Shown: positions 1 through 12,218 of the stretch, one piece after another
Position numbering within the stretch: the first letter of the stretch is position 1
How the letters are laid out: each line of letters opens with the position of its first letter
Assembly: GCF_963678635.1 (NCBI RefSeq)
Contig: NC_087062.1
Location: forward strand, 8,606,193-8,670,192
Direction of reading: 5' to 3'
From: Symsagittifera roscoffensis
Lineage: Eukaryota > Xenacoelomorpha > Acoela > Convolutidae
Length of the DNA: 64,000 nt
Notes under the pieces: model-generated
Told to the model about the DNA's origin: nothing
Seen by the model: the letters and a program-made list of their open reading frames with translations, nothing else
Database searches by the model: none
Translations under genes and position numbers: made by a program

Positions 1-1088
1 TGCATATTTCAATCTCTTTCTTTGCGTTTCTACTTTTTGCACCAAAATTGTATTTGTAATGAATTCGTAGAAAAAAGTCTCGTATTACGTAGGGAGTTTT
101 CACAAAAAAAAACATGCAGTTATAGAAACTTTCGATCCGAAAGTAATACTTCAACTGTTGCAGTTCAAACGTTGCAACTTGTCTATGTGTCACCTTTTAG
201 CAGAAAACATATTTTGAAAACTTATCCACCGTCTCTTTTTTGGCATAAATCAAAATAATTTTTTTTGAATCTTTTCCTTTATAACACCCCCACCCCCCCC
301 CCCCCACCGCAAATTATGATTATAGAACTCACAAAATTTAAAAAAATGGGATGGCTACGTTTTTTTGCTACCAGGCTGGCGGGTTTTAATGGGAAAGATT
401 TTTTCATTTTTGATGAAGTAAAATGAAAAGAGGTGCAAAGTTCAAAGTTAGGCGCATCCATATAACAAAACATCATATTGCTTGGTCGACTTGATTCTGC
501 TTTTTTAGTTTTAAAAGAGCTGTTGTTTAGGTAATAATAATAATTTCAGGTAATAAACATTCGGCTTTTCTAGTTTCATATCACCAAAAGCAACATGTAA
601 TATCACAAACATGTGAAACTAAAATCTTAATGAAACTAAAAACATGATCTACAAACTCTTTAATTTTTCTTCATTTCACAAGAAATTCTTACTATAATTA
701 TTCATGACTTCAAAATTTTTACGGGAAAGCATTAGGTTAAAATCATTATTGTAAATCACAAACAAATTTGATGGAGTCAAATGAATGACTGAACGATTTC
801 ACGTTTTTTTCCACTCCCTCATTTTTGAATTTCAATTTTAAAACTACTTCAACATTGTCATAATGCAAAGAAACTCGGCATTGTGACCAAACAAACAATT
901 ACAAACATAGTTTTTGCGTTTGGCCATAATAACACGTACAACAAGTGTAGACATCTGAAAAAAAAAATTGAAATGTGGCTTGGGTGGAAAATGGTTTTTG
1001 GTTTTAAGGTGATACCATTGAACGTATGTGCTTGCAATTACTATTATAGTCAAGCCCCCTGTTGTTTGATATGCTGTGTGTTTGAGAC
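1..1088. other. AT-rich non-coding left flank
   Basis: No gene is supported here. The stretch is AT-rich with homopolymer runs and a C-rich simple tract at about 285-310. The part from about 800 to 950 resembles 4437-4595, sharing words such as GTCATAATGCAA and CATAATAACACGTA, so both are probably diverged copies of one dispersed repeat or duplicated flanks of the two beta-trefoil loci. Confidence 0.5.
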
Positions 1089-1271
1089 ATGTGGCGTAGC
1101 TCCCCCCTGACTGAGCAGTTCAATACTGACTGTGTGGTCCAGTTGGTGAACAGAGCGAACAGAAAGGCACTGAGGGTCACTGACTTCGGAGACATCGACT
1201 GCAGTGGCGAGCGGAAGGAGGAACACGACGAGCAGCAACACTTCATAGGCGAGACACAAAAGACTGGCTAA
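1089..1271 (+). pseudogene. Truncated beta-trefoil-like exon, relative of the gene at 4096-5028
   Basis: This open frame starts at an ATG and ends in TAA. It is clearly richer in G+C than its AT-rich surroundings, as expected of a former exon. Its translation carries LRV..(x)G.IDCSG followed by acidic residues and HFI. This matches the LRVKTDGRLYCNGNG and CKFRI strands of the protein at 4096-5028, so the two are related beta-trefoil repeats. A possible acceptor (CTGAGCAG) lies just before the TTCAAT that opens the conserved part. No GT donor follows the last conserved strand. The frame stops after about 15 further residues, where the relative continues. It could be a terminal exon of another gene model, but a truncated paralog is more likely. 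The assignment to fascin/FGF-like trefoils is from pattern only. Confidence 0.4.
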
Positions 1272-1316
1272 ATAATTTTTTCCAACTCCTCAATTTAAAC
1301 CCAGAACAAGACTAGA

Positions 1317-1510
1317 GTAAGCCTAGAGTTTACTTTTCTAACAACCAAAAACGTTTTTAATTGGCCTGAAAGAACAGTTGGAACAATCAGAGCTTCAACC
1401 TGATATACGAGCATGCTCGTATATCAAGGTGAAGCTCTGATTGTTCCAACTGCTCTTTCAGGCCAATTAAAAGTTTTTCTGGTTTGTAGAAACTTAAACT
1501 CTAGGCTTAC
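1317..1510. repeat. Near-perfect 194-bp palindrome (foldback element)
   Basis: The two arms, each about 97 bp, are inverted copies meeting at GAGCATGCTC (about 1409-1418). The outer ends read GTAAGCCTAGAGTTT on the left and its complement on the right. The inner third (GGAACAATCAGAGCTTC..CCTGATATACGAGCA) resembles the 3' end module of the D elements at 32.9, 36.0 and 36.5 kb. The palindrome therefore looks like two such ends joined head to head. No clear target duplication flanks it. Confidence 0.8.
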
Positions 1511-3095
1511 CTTGGTAGTACGGGGGTGCCTCCCTGTAACATCGTCTTTGGGCGTGTCTTTTCTTATTATACCAATTTTATTACTCTAAGGGGATTAGAA
1601 AAAGGTCTATTGACCTTATAATATCATTCCCTTTGTTTCAATTTATGTAAAAGATTAAATACTATGATTTGTTTTTCTCGAATCAAGTGAAAATTTACTA
1701 TTGACACTAGAGCAGAGAATCTTAAAGTCTTCATATACGTGTTAATACAGATCCGCATTCTCTAAAAACCTTTCTAACACCTATGAAAAATGTACACGAA
1801 GTCCGCTCACTAGGAGGTCACAACTTCATGAGATCTCGAAAAAATCCACCTGTTGCCTATGTATTAAGATTAGGTAAAAAATAGTTTCATGGTTTCACGT
1901 ACCCTATCATTTCTCGATCCAGTGAACACACAGAGCCGAGACGTTCTGATCTGATAGGTAGAGACAAGCAACATCACATTTCATAATTTTAAGAAAACCC
2001 CACTGTTGAACCGGAAAATATTAGTACTTGAAAAAACCACCCCTTTTCCCGGAATTAGACAGTTTACGCAAAATAATGAGCAGGGCATTTTAATTGAATG
2101 GCCCCGCATTGAACATTAGACATCCATTCCAAATGATGACTTCTTGTGAAGGCACCCCTTTGGCGTTTCCTTCCAGTGTTAAAATCCTGATAATTGACCT
2201 TAAAAAATGGAATAATTTTCTAAGTACTAGTGTCTTAGTAGATAAGATCTTTGTGTGACTCTTACCCTAAATACGGAATAGTGACCCCTGGTGACCACGG
2301 GCTGACTTTTAAAAGACATTTTGGTGTTTAAGCCCGAAAATAAACTAAAAAAGTTACCGTTTTAACATCAGAAAGTGGCCTAATCCACAGCCCTAACTCT
2401 TGAAAAAGGGGAGTTGATCACCGCACTTGAAGTTGTGGGGAAACTGGTTCGTTATGAAAGAATTCAGAAGCTAAAAGGATATAGCTTATAAGTTGCAACG
2501 AAAGTAGTGATTTGAATTAGAGTAAAATTAGGCAAACATAGGATTGAACTTAGCTATGATAATTAAGCTATCAAAAACAACTCAACTAGACCAAAAAATA
2601 GATCCACGAGAATTGAGCAGTAATATAAGTGCGACACAAAATATATGTCTCCGCAATAGTTTGATTGCACGGGTTGTTTGTTTAGCTCCTAAAAGGGGGC
2701 TTTAGGGTGCAATTGAACCCCTAATAATTGAACTAACATCAACTGTTGGCTGGTAAACTGAGATTAAAACAGACTTTGACGGTTTAAAGTGCGTTAGTTA
2801 CAACTGATAATTTACAGTGGCTATCTCCCCCGTTTAGAGTGCGGTTGCTTTCTCCCTCTTACACCAAAGAGCCGGAAGGCTACCGATTTTTTTTTTAAAT
2901 TAAGAAATTATATAGGAAAACACAACTTGGTTTTGAGGAGAAACTAGACTTGAGAGTTCCACAACTTAGTTGTAGATACCTATGAGGATCTTGGCATCCA
3001 TAACTAAATTGTCACGACTTGTAGAGACGATTATGACTATAACTATAACAAAATCAAATAGACAAAAATAGCGAAAAAGTTACAGGTAGTCTAGC
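1511..3095. other. Non-coding stretch, no gene seen
   Basis: I see no reading frame of note and no repeat with a clear boundary. It lies between the palindrome and a candidate promoter. Confidence 0.4.
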
Positions 3096-3101
3096 TTTCC
3101 T

Positions 3102-3350
3102 TATAAAAAGCCACGAGAAAAAAGCTGAAGTGTAGTCGGTTCTCGTCAGAGAGAACAAAAATTTCTGTGAGAGAGAACAGTTAGTTCTCGGAGTTGGAGA
3201 GCTCAGTTGAAGTACCTCAAAAAATTAAATGTTTGTAGAGACACTGTTAATTTTAGCACACTGAAGTGAGTAGTTGTGCGGAATTTCTGAGCGTAATTGG
3301 ATAGTTAGCCTTCTCTAAAAAAATAATCAGTTAATTGAATTAACGGTAAG
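3102..3350 (+). promoter_or_regulatory. Candidate core promoter and first non-coding exon
   Basis: TATAAAAAG starts at 3103 and a start site would fall near 3130. About 215 bases further on is a strong donor, G|GTAAGT (GT at 3346-3347). Together they fit a promoter plus 5' UTR exon for the beta-trefoil gene whose coding part begins at 4096. The matching acceptor is not obvious; AG dinucleotides near 4043-4046 after a pyrimidine run are the best candidates. This is inferred from signals alone. Confidence 0.3.
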
Positions 3351-4095
3351 TTGAATTGCAACTAGGGATTTGTGTTGATTGATCGCGACCCTTTCCTTTT
3401 GATTAAATTACTAGATTATATTCCGACCATTTTGAGCCTTCTGTATCTGTGTTTTCACTTCTGTGATTTTAAAGACTATAGGAATTTCTTGCGATTCGAG
3501 TGCGAGCGAAACAGTCACACGAGCAGTGACAAAAAGAGTAAGCAACATAGTACAGTATAGAAAAATTGCCATCAACCTAACCCTTTTCTTGATTGTGGAT
3601 AGCAGTGTCTCAGTTGCCCCGGTGAACTCATTACCCAATAGACCTTTCTGTAGTGCCATTAATGTAGAGTAAAACAAACTTAGAGACGCGAACATTTAAA
3701 TCTAAATGAATGAATTATTGACGAAGAAATTGGAAAACAATTTTTTTTTCATTTATCGCCCAACAGTACATTTCAGATGACGAAACGATACCGTCAGAAA
3801 TGGCTTGTTTAAAGTCGAAAGTTGACTGAATCAAAAAACCACCTGCATAAATATTCCGGAACTTTTCAAAAGCCGGAACAATAAGTTAATCAGCTCATGA
3901 AATCGGACTTTTATAGTGATGACTCATTGCCATATAACAATCCTTTCCCCATCCAAGTTTGGAGATAAATAAACCCCGCTGTGCATTAATTTTCTTTTTT
4001 TCTCTCAATCCTTGCTGATGCGGTGCGGGGTCTTCATACGGGGAGGAGGTGGCGAGGTGCTGGCGAGTTGTCGGAGCAAGAGCTTTCTTAACACC

Positions 4096-5028
4096 ATGAC
4101 AAATGTGGAGTCTAATTGTAAAACAAAGTTTGAAAAAGTGTGTTTTGCAGTGACTAACCACGGAGGAAACGTGGTCTCATTGAGGAGTCTGACATTCCCC
4201 CTGGCTCACGACAAGTTTCTCCGAGTGAAGACAGACGGGAGACTGTACTGCAACGGGAATGGAAAGTCGGACGAGTGCAAGTTCCGAATCCACGAGACAG
4301 GCAAATACGTCACATTCGAGAGCTACCAATACATGTAAGCGACTTACTCCAATCAAGAATTCGTTATTGTAAATCAATCGAAATTAGATACCATGCCTAA
4401 CAAGCAAAAAGTTTCGGCTCTTTTCGAGTCCCCCCCTTCAAATTCAATTTTGAAAAGTCTATTTAACGTTGTCATAATGCAATGAAATTTGGCGTGGTGA
4501 ACAAATCGACAATTCTGAACAGATTTGTTCTTCATACTTTACAGCGTAACATCAGGCGTTTAGCCGTAATAACACGTAAAACAAACATAAAACTCGGTAT
4601 TTCGAATGGGGGGACTGGAAAAGAGCCAAACTTTCAACTTCCAAGCTGAAAATGAAAAAAGCGCTAAACAGATATTTTTTAAAATGGCTTATTTTGCTAA
4701 TTTTTACGAAAGCATTTTTTTAAGTTTTATGAAAGCAGAATATAATTATTTATAATTGTTGTTGGTAACATTGCAGCTTGAAAATGTTTGAGCATTCAGA
4801 AAACATTGCCCTGGAATCTTAAACAGTTTCTTTTTCTGATATTTTATGTGGGTAATACTGGAAGAATAACACTGGGTTTTTAGGTACCACCACATTGCAT
4901 GTCACTCAGACGGGTCAATGATAGCCCCCCGCAAGATGTGGCAGAAGAGCAAGGGCACCATGTTTGATGTCAAAATTATAGGACACCACAAAAACACACC
5001 CACGGGCTGGAGGGTCATCACCACATAA
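4096..5028 (+). CDS. Single-domain beta-trefoil protein (fascin/FGF-like), two coding exons
   Basis: Coding exons are 4096-4334 and 4884-5028, separated by a 549-bp intron. The donor is AT|GTAAGC and the acceptor is GGTTTTTTAG|GTACC, in phase 2; splicing leaves one open frame of about 127 residues ending in TAA. The translation has the spacing of a beta-trefoil: FLRVKTDGRLYCNG near residue 40, CKFRI followed by GKYVTFES, then HIACHSDGSMIAPR, and a final F-V-hydrophobic strand. Such strands occur in fascins, actin-crosslinking proteins and FGF/IL-1-type folds; I cannot choose between them. No signal peptide is visible at the ATG used. A longer upstream frame without a better ATG context continues to 4012. 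Exons are GC-richer than the intron. A truncated relative lies at 1089-1271. The gene model is fairly secure, the family less so. Confidence 0.55.
4437..4595. repeat. Diverged repeat inside the intron
   Basis: Similar to about 800-950, with shared blocks around GTTGTCATAATGCAA and GCCGTAATAACACGTA. It sits in the intron of the beta-trefoil gene; the partner lies just upstream of the truncated paralog. An old segmental duplication of the whole locus would explain both. Confidence 0.5.
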
Positions 5029-5495
5029 ACATGTATGGACACAATTAAGGAGAAGCTCGACCAGGACTTACGAAATAATTGAATACTAAGGGAACTAAAT
5101 AAGTAATCCTTGTTTTTTTTAGATTATTGCATCTGAACATTTACCAAGTCGACATGAAGACAGGACAGATCTAAGATTTAATCGAGGCGGATTTTCCGAC
5201 AACTTTCAAAAATTTGTAAACTTTTTTTAAACTGACTAAGCTGATTTTCTGAGCTCTCACAGATCACTATAAATACTTTGTTTTAACCAAATCGCCAGCG
5301 TCGCAGTCAAATTTAAAAAAAAAACTTGCCAGGAAAAAGCAAATTTTCTTCCCAAGTTAAATTTTTTCAAAATCGAGCATATTGATTTTCCGAGCGCTCC
5401 CAAATCACAAGAAAGAGCCTGTTTTTACCATTTTTTTCACCGCATACATATTTTTGAAAAAACAGGCCAAAAAAGCCGTGTTGGAAACTTCTGGC

Positions 5496-5614
5496 TAAAA
5501 GATCGTGTTTTTTGTCTAAAAGACCGCTCCACCCTCAAAATTAGTACTTTTGAATAAAAGATCGTGTTTTTTTACTAAAAGATCGCTCCACCCTCAAAAT
5601 TAGTACCTTTTGGT
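5496..5614. repeat. Two-copy tandem repeat, 59-bp period
   Basis: TAAAAGATCGTG starts at 5496 and again at 5555. Both copies continue through CGCTCCACCCTCAAAATTAG with few differences. Confidence 0.75.
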
Positions 5615-5641
5615 GCCCAAGGAGCCTTTAAAAAACTTTAG

Positions 5642-5869
5642 GGTCAGTCAGCCAGAAACGGATATCTCAAAAAGCACAGAGGTAGACCCTTTGGATCGGC
5701 AGCGGATCGAATCCCTGATGTGGGGGCCTCCATCTCCCTCCCTAAATCTGCTAGTGGTGCTAATACAAGTGACGGTTTATCAACTTCTCATTTGCGAAGA
5801 GACACGCTCATGATCAACAATGAGTCTACATGGAAAGCTTTTGAATGCTGGTTTTGTAAACGTCAATAA
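5642..5869 (+). other. Possible terminal exon, unrecognised
   Basis: A frame is open from just after ACTTTAG (AG at 5640-5641) to a TAA at 5867. It codes about 75 residues in a GC-richer island and ends FECWFCKRQ. The composition looks coding, but there is no ATG at its start and no protein family that I recognise. A second frame over the same bases is also open, so this may be chance. Confidence 0.25.
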
Positions 5870-8800
5870 TTAAATGCATCTTGAAACCTTATCTTCTGGA
5901 AACTGAGCTATTGCCAGGTTTTTGTAAAAACAATAAGTTTTGACAGTTTCATCAATTTCATTTTTGATGTTCTCGCTTTGAGCGTTCCCACTTCCAATGA
6001 TTTAAGAATCTTGCCAAATCTTCAAGAACTTTGAACATCTATCAAAGATTGCAAAGACTCGTTACAGAATTTTGATTCTTTGAACGGCTTTAAACAGTCC
6101 AAAAACCATAATTGCGTCCTCATAAAACTGTATGATGGCTCTGCAGCTCATCAAAAAAAACAGAAAAAATCAAGAAAAATTGACAACAGTTGAACAGTTG
6201 ATGCTCGTAGTTTAGAATTTACATAGTCGTGATGATTTTTTTTCGGTTTTTTTCAGGAAAACTAAAATATGATCAGGCTCAACTATTTTTTCCGAAGTTT
6301 GACTTTTGATTTTTTCTTAGTTCAGTTTTTTTTTGTTAAAAGGAAGCCTCAACCCATTATCGAACAGCAAAGTATAAAAGTCACAAAAAAATTGATTGAC
6401 TTCTAGTGTCGAAAGTGGATTTTAATTTTCAGACTTCTCAGCGAAATATTAAATTTACCTATTGAACCAAGTTTCAAAAAAATTGTCAAGTTGAAGAAAA
6501 ATCCATAAATATAGTAACAAATTTATAATTTATGAACGTTCAGTTTGCAAAACTCTTATTAAACGAAGAAAACATTTGAAAAAACAAACAAGGATAGACG
6601 GTTGCTGTGCAAGTAGCACAGAAGATTCCGACCATGTTCATAAAATTATAAAGTACTTAAACTTAGTGTCGGTTTTTGATGTGATGAGAAAACAATACAA
6701 ACGCGGAAGCGTTTAGTAAACTAGACATACTCGACAACAGTTGCCTTCAAAAACAGAATAACAAACAAAAAAATTGAAAAAAAAAATTCAAAAATAAATT
6801 GTTTCTATTTTTTTGCGCATATGTTTTAAACTTGTTTGAACACTTTTCTTGCCAAGAAACTGTCGAATGAAGCTTTTAACACTAGTTTTCATTTGGAAGA
6901 AAAAATTTTTATGGCCTATGACCAATTTAGCATGCTATTATCATTTAATTTGGTCGAAATTTGATGAAAACCCATAAAACTTCATACCGGTTGTTGTAAA
7001 CTTTTCATTGCCGTTCGAATTGCAACTGAACGGGCTCTTATATGATATATCACTTGAATCAGTCCGATTATTATTTGTGCTGCCTGATTTTGTGTGGGAA
7101 AAAATACCGAATACAAAATTGTTCCCCATTTTCAATAGTCGGAATATACAGCAGAGTTTTTGTTTCAATTTTTTGCAATCAAAAAAAATAATGATTAAAC
7201 ATTTTCTTATTGTGGAAGGTGTAAAAGTACTCTTGATTTATTGCTTCATTGTGACATGAAAAAGAATATAAAAAAAACATTTTTTAATAAAATTTAGTTT
7301 ATTCTTTGATACCTTGCATCAAAAAATATATAATTTATCAATTTATCAAAAACATTTTTTTGCAATTAACTGCCTGTAACATTACAAATCAGTGTTTTAT
7401 TGTAGTGAAAAGTGCACAAACAACAAACTCGTTCTCTTTGAAAATAACAAAGTCATCCACCTCAAGTGAAATTTCAAAATCATATTCTCAAAATTTCTTT
7501 GTTCTGATTTGAAAACGCCTGATCCGCCCACAAACATTTTAAACCCAGAGGCGAAGCGGAATTTCGTACCACTTGCGATGCAACATAAAAACAGCGGCGC
7601 AAGCCTGCAGACAGGAAAAGCAAGCCACTAAGTCCAAAAAAAAGAAAAAAATCATTTCCAAAAACAACAAATTTAAAAAAATTGATATCTTTTCTGGAAT
7701 CATGCTCTGTTTGCGGAGAACATCTCCAGAAACACAATCAACAGCAACAAAAAAACTAAATTAAACTTAACTAGCTGCACCTCAGCTGACAAAAGCTAAA
7801 TTATTCCTCGTAAAACCAAAATATAAACCAAAATTATAATTCAATTCTAAGAATTTTAGCATTTTCAGCAGGCCCAAACTTATGCTTCTTTTGAAATGTC
7901 ACCAAATTAGGTCGCACAGGACGACAAAATAAAGGCCGAAATCATTTAAGCCGAATAAAGATTTTAAGCGAAAAAAACAGCAAAATATACGAAGTCAAGG
8001 CTAATAAAAAATAAAATTGCATGAAAAAATCATTTCTACGATGTGGCAATTACGCCAACAAAAATTGAGCAGACAAAAACATTTTGAGCAGAAAAACATT
8101 TTAAGCAAAAAAAAATACGACGTCATGAAATTGCGAACAGCCAAAGTAAATCAAAACACTAAGAACAACTACAATGCAAAATGCGTATAGAAAAAAGCCA
8201 TTCTACGATGAAGCAACTAAGCCGACAAAAGGTAGGTGGCAAATATTAAGCCGGTAATTTTTTTTGGAAACGGAGCATTTTCAGTTTGAAAAAAAGCAGT
8301 TCCTCGTCAGATTAGAAACCACGGTCCTCACCTCCACGCTAAGTGTGGGACTCGCATAGAAATATTAATTCTTCATGAACCAAGATACAAGCGAATCAAA
8401 TGATTCTGTTAAACAAGTTGCTAGCCCGAAAAATATCTTTATTCCAGTTTGAATAACGTTTGCTAACCGCAAGCGTAATCAAAGTTGGTAAATTTACTAG
8501 CTACAGAACTCATTTCAGTCATTGAGAAAATAAGTTTGAATGAAAAAAATCCCAAGCATTGGAAAAGACTGCTGGAAAAGCGTACCAATAAAATAAAAAG
8601 CATTTAGAAAAAAAAACGGAAAATGAGCCGACAAAAATTATGACGTAAGACAGAAACCGAAAAAAAATCAACACTTTTTCTATAAAAATATTGGAAAAAA
8701 ATTGCTACCTAAAATGATCTAAAAGATAGTTTATTTTGAATTGGAGCGTGTTAGCTTGTATAACGTAATAAATACATGCATTTAGTGATATATATATATA

Positions 8801-9316
8801 TATACGTGAAAGTTAAGAAATATTTGCAGTTAAATATGTAAGAGAATTGATTCAGTTGACTTTGTTAAACTAGTTGTTAACCCAAAAAAAAGATATCGTG
8901 TCAAGAAACGCGTTTGAAAATTCAAAACTACAAAATATAACAAATAAAAGCAAATATCTTCCAATTTTTTAACTCGAAGAAGTACAGCGAATTTCTGTCA
9001 GAAACAAGAAAATTTTTAAAATGCTAGCCTATAAATGTCATCTTTTTTCTGGAAATCAAGTCAGGAACTCATGTTTTTTGGAAAACATTTTTTCCAGATA
9101 CTATAAGTGAGCTGTTACACGCAAATATACTTAAAATTGCTTCGGGAAATTTTTCCGGGTTTTTTTTGTTGCCCTGCGTTTAAATGGTGTTTATAAGAAA
9201 ACTACTACAACATATATATACTCTACCATAAATATAAACTGAACACGGGCATTTTTCTACGTATATCAACATCAAGTAGGAAACAGATATAAACTAAAAA
9301 TACTGTGTTCTGAGAA
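5870..9316. other. Non-coding, AT-rich; old dispersed repeat around 7.5-8.7 kb
   Basis: No gene is supported. From about 7515 to 8680 the text resembles 34.76-35.56 kb: both begin with CAGAGGCGAAGC and CACCACTTGCGAT and continue with many AAGCCGA words. A short (TA)n tract lies at about 8788-8805. Confidence 0.4.
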
Positions 9317-9324
9317 TCTGGATG

Positions 9325-9462
9325 GAATCTTGTTAACTATTACCACCACTGCAAAAGAGGGGAAACTTGTTATAAAAGTTAACATATATTTAACCATTTA
9401 GTTAGTCCCCCAATATGGGTGGCAAATCTGTACCATAGATAGTGGGATAGTTAACAAGATCC
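9325..9462. mobile_element. hAT-type MITE, 138 bp
   Basis: The ends are 16-bp inverted repeats, GAATCTTGTTAACTAT and the complement of GGATCTTGTTAACTAT, with one mismatch. The perfect 8-bp direct repeat TCTGGATG flanks it at 9317-9324 and 9463-9470. An 8-bp target duplication with short TIRs is characteristic of hAT transposons. The element is too short to encode a transposase, so it is a non-autonomous derivative. Confidence 0.85.
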
Positions 9463-9470
9463 TCTGGATG

Positions 9471-10216
9471 TTTCACTTTCTAGAGAATTGCTCAGCCAGT
9501 ACTGGTCCCTAATGCTGGTCTAAGTGTGCATTCTTCGGGTGTCGCTTGTATGAATCCTGGATGCCTTCGATCATCTCTAAAACAAGAACCGTCACTGTAA
9601 TTCAGATTTTTCTGCAATTGATTTGAAAACAAAAGTAAAAATCAATAGAAGATTCAGGAGGGGTGGGGGTATTTGTTTTTCCTGAAGATTATAAATTTAC
9701 TAAACTGTCAAAAAATTGCCCTTTTTATGTAAGATTACGGCATCTCTCTACTTCGGGTCATTTCTAATAGTTTCTTTGCCGCCCATTTATCAAAAATTAT
9801 GAACCGCAACACAAAGAACAGCCGCAAAAAAGCAAAGCTTCCAAAGAAAAAATGGCAGTTTCTGCATTAATTTCTCGAAACGGCTTAATTTCTCAAAGTT
9901 TCTATGACAACTTTCATACACAATTGTTAATGCAATCATTGCTAAACAGATATGGTTTCTGAAATAGCACTCAAACCTATTTAAACCATATTTTTAAAAC
10001 ACCAATTACACCTATTTTTAAACGCTTTTAGGCTTTTCGCATGCGTTTAACTTCCATCGAGCTCTTCTTGCAGCTCATCTTTAGCAGCTCATAATTTTTG
10101 CAGCTCATCTTTAGGGCACGATGCTTATTAAAATTGAAGGCACTGCCGAAAATACTTTGAGTAAAGTTTGCATTAAAGAAAATTGTAATTAAAAAATTTG
10201 CGTTTAAATTATTTGC
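9471..10216. other. Non-coding left flank of element A
   Basis: No gene is seen. It ends in ATTT (10217-10220), the target duplication of element A. Confidence 0.5.
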
Positions 10217-10220
10217 ATTT

Positions 10221-10613
10221 TGAGTTATGTACTTGTGGTTAACTCATAGAGTAATTTCGGATAGGGTACACCGTCTGCTCGTCACGCTATCTTATTTTCG
10301 GCCGGATAGATTCGTGCAACTTCTTAGTCTAATACCGATCCTAATCTTACTCTTATACTATATAGTCTCAGGTTGTTTAACTAGTCTCTGCTAGGCTCAA
10401 TAGATCTAGGGTATACTGGTTTATTGCGACTGCTGAAGTTCTCTTGGAGAGGTATCTAATTTCTAAGTTAAATTCAAATCTCTCTGGTGCTGCAGCACTT
10501 ACAAATAAGTGGGTTGTTAGTTAGATGGATCATGATTGGTTAATATTAAATACTTTACAGTGGTAAAATATCTAATTTATCCAATCATAAAATATAGTTT
10601 AGATCAGGTTCCA
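10221..10613 (-). repeat. Element A 3' LTR
   Basis: 393 bp, TGAGTTATG...GGTTCCA on the plus strand. It differs from 28675-29067 only at TATATAG versus TATCTAG. In the element's sense it carries CCAATCA-type boxes and an AATAAA within CGCAATAAACC, candidate promoter and polyadenylation signals. Confidence 0.95.
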
Positions 10614-10630
10614 CCCATCCGGGTTTTACA
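10614..10630 (-). promoter_or_regulatory. Candidate polypurine tract of element A
   Basis: In the element's sense the bases before the 3' LTR read AAAACCCGGATGGG, ending in the purine run GGATGGG directly against the LTR start. The same sequence adjoins the LTR of element B, so it is conserved. It is short for a polypurine tract. Confidence 0.5.
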
Positions 10631-12218
10631 GAGTTTTTTAGAATTATCTTTCTGCAATTTAAAGGATGGATGATGGACGTTGGTATTTGGCGAACATCGT
10701 ACTTTTGTCCGGTTTCTCTTTGTTAGAGAAGTTCCAGGACGCTGGAGTGAGGGGCATCAATCGTCGTGTCTTCTTGTGACAACGATGGTGTTTCCCAATG
10801 AAATCAATCTGATTTCAGAATGGTTTGCTATGACGGATTTTTCTGTTTTATGTAGAGAACTTCTTTTGTGTTCGACCTCGTCTGGGAATGGCGTGGAGAT
10901 TGTGCGTGGAGGGGATGCCTTGTAACTCGGATCTGTACGTATACTCGAACATCGAGGTGGTCATTGGTCTAGTTCAATGAAGTCCTTTTCTGCGAAGTCG
11001 AGTCGTACTCTAAATCCTTTGAGTTTGTCATTGTGGACGGCATATCGGTTTGTGGTTGGCCATTCTTTTTTAAGTGTAGTGGGGTCATTTTGTCTTTGGA
11101 TGTTCGTCTTTGTTGTTGTGTGATGATCTATATACTGCAAAGTATAGTTTACATTTTATAAAATTTTTATTAGTTCAGTGTTTTAATTATGATTTTGGTT
11201 AGTTGTTTTCACAAAAGCATTTTGTTTTAGTTCGGTTATTTTGAAGAGTTACTCACCCTTGAGTACCTTTTATTAAAAATAGAAGTGTGGTCACAAAGCG
11301 TGGATGTAGCGCGGTGGGTTAGGCCGGCTATAGAGCATGCTCAGGACGTCCTCTCTGGTGGGTTAGGCCAGGAGTGGGAGTATGATTTCGTGCGCTTTCT
11401 GTGAGAGGTCTTGTTATGTGATAACGTTTTATGTTGGGTTTATGGTGGTTTTTCTTATGTTTCGTTGGTTGTGTCCTTTTTTCAAAAATCAAATTGTTTT
11501 TGGTATGGGTTTGTCTTTCGACTTTTTTGTGTTTTATTATTTCTTTCTTAGACTTTATAATAGTCTTCAAAAGAATAAATTATCCAGTTTTAAACTGGGT
11601 TAATCCGGTTTGGGTTTCGTTGGTTTTCTTTTCTTAGTCATGCTGTTATTCTATGAATTGCGGTGTTTAGTAAGCTGCGTTGGTTAGTTTTGTTTAGTAT
11701 ATAATTCCTTTCCAACCGGGTTAAAGGAAAGTTTGAAACTTGTTATCGCGTGTTAGAGTTGTTGAGTGTGAAAGCTTGAAACTGAAATTCATTATTTAAA
11801 CAATTCTTCGTGGGCAAGCTGTGTGAGTTTAGATAGAATTCTTGTGCGAGTGAATGAAAATATCAAAAGGTTATAACTGCATTTTCGTTTTATCAATTTA
11901 CTACATAGAATTTTTATTTTACTGCTAGTTTTGGGAAAAAATTAAATTACAAATTTTCATTTTTTATGAAATTTACTGCTTTTGGGGAAACATTTTATAA
12001 ATCAATTTACTACATTTGGTATAAATTTTATCAGTTTATCTTGTGGAAAATATTAGTGAAGTGATGAATTTTAACAAGTTTATTTTTTATTTTGTTTTTT
12101 TGTTTCTTCAGATGATCCTGGTTTGAAGGCTAAAGATCTAAATGAAACATGAGTAAAGAATGGTTAGTATTTATTTTAAATTTATTAGTGAAAATTATGT
12201 ATAAATTATACTTACCTG
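10631..12218 (-). other. Element A 3' non-coding region
   Basis: About 1.6 kb without a supported frame lies between ORF3 and the LTR. It is shared with element B (45639-47242), including two GGTGGGTTAGGC motifs flanking GAGCATGCTCAGGAC near 11310-11370 and 46318-46380. Conservation of a non-coding block in two broken copies suggests a former cis-acting RNA function, such as export or packaging. That is inference. Confidence 0.6.
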
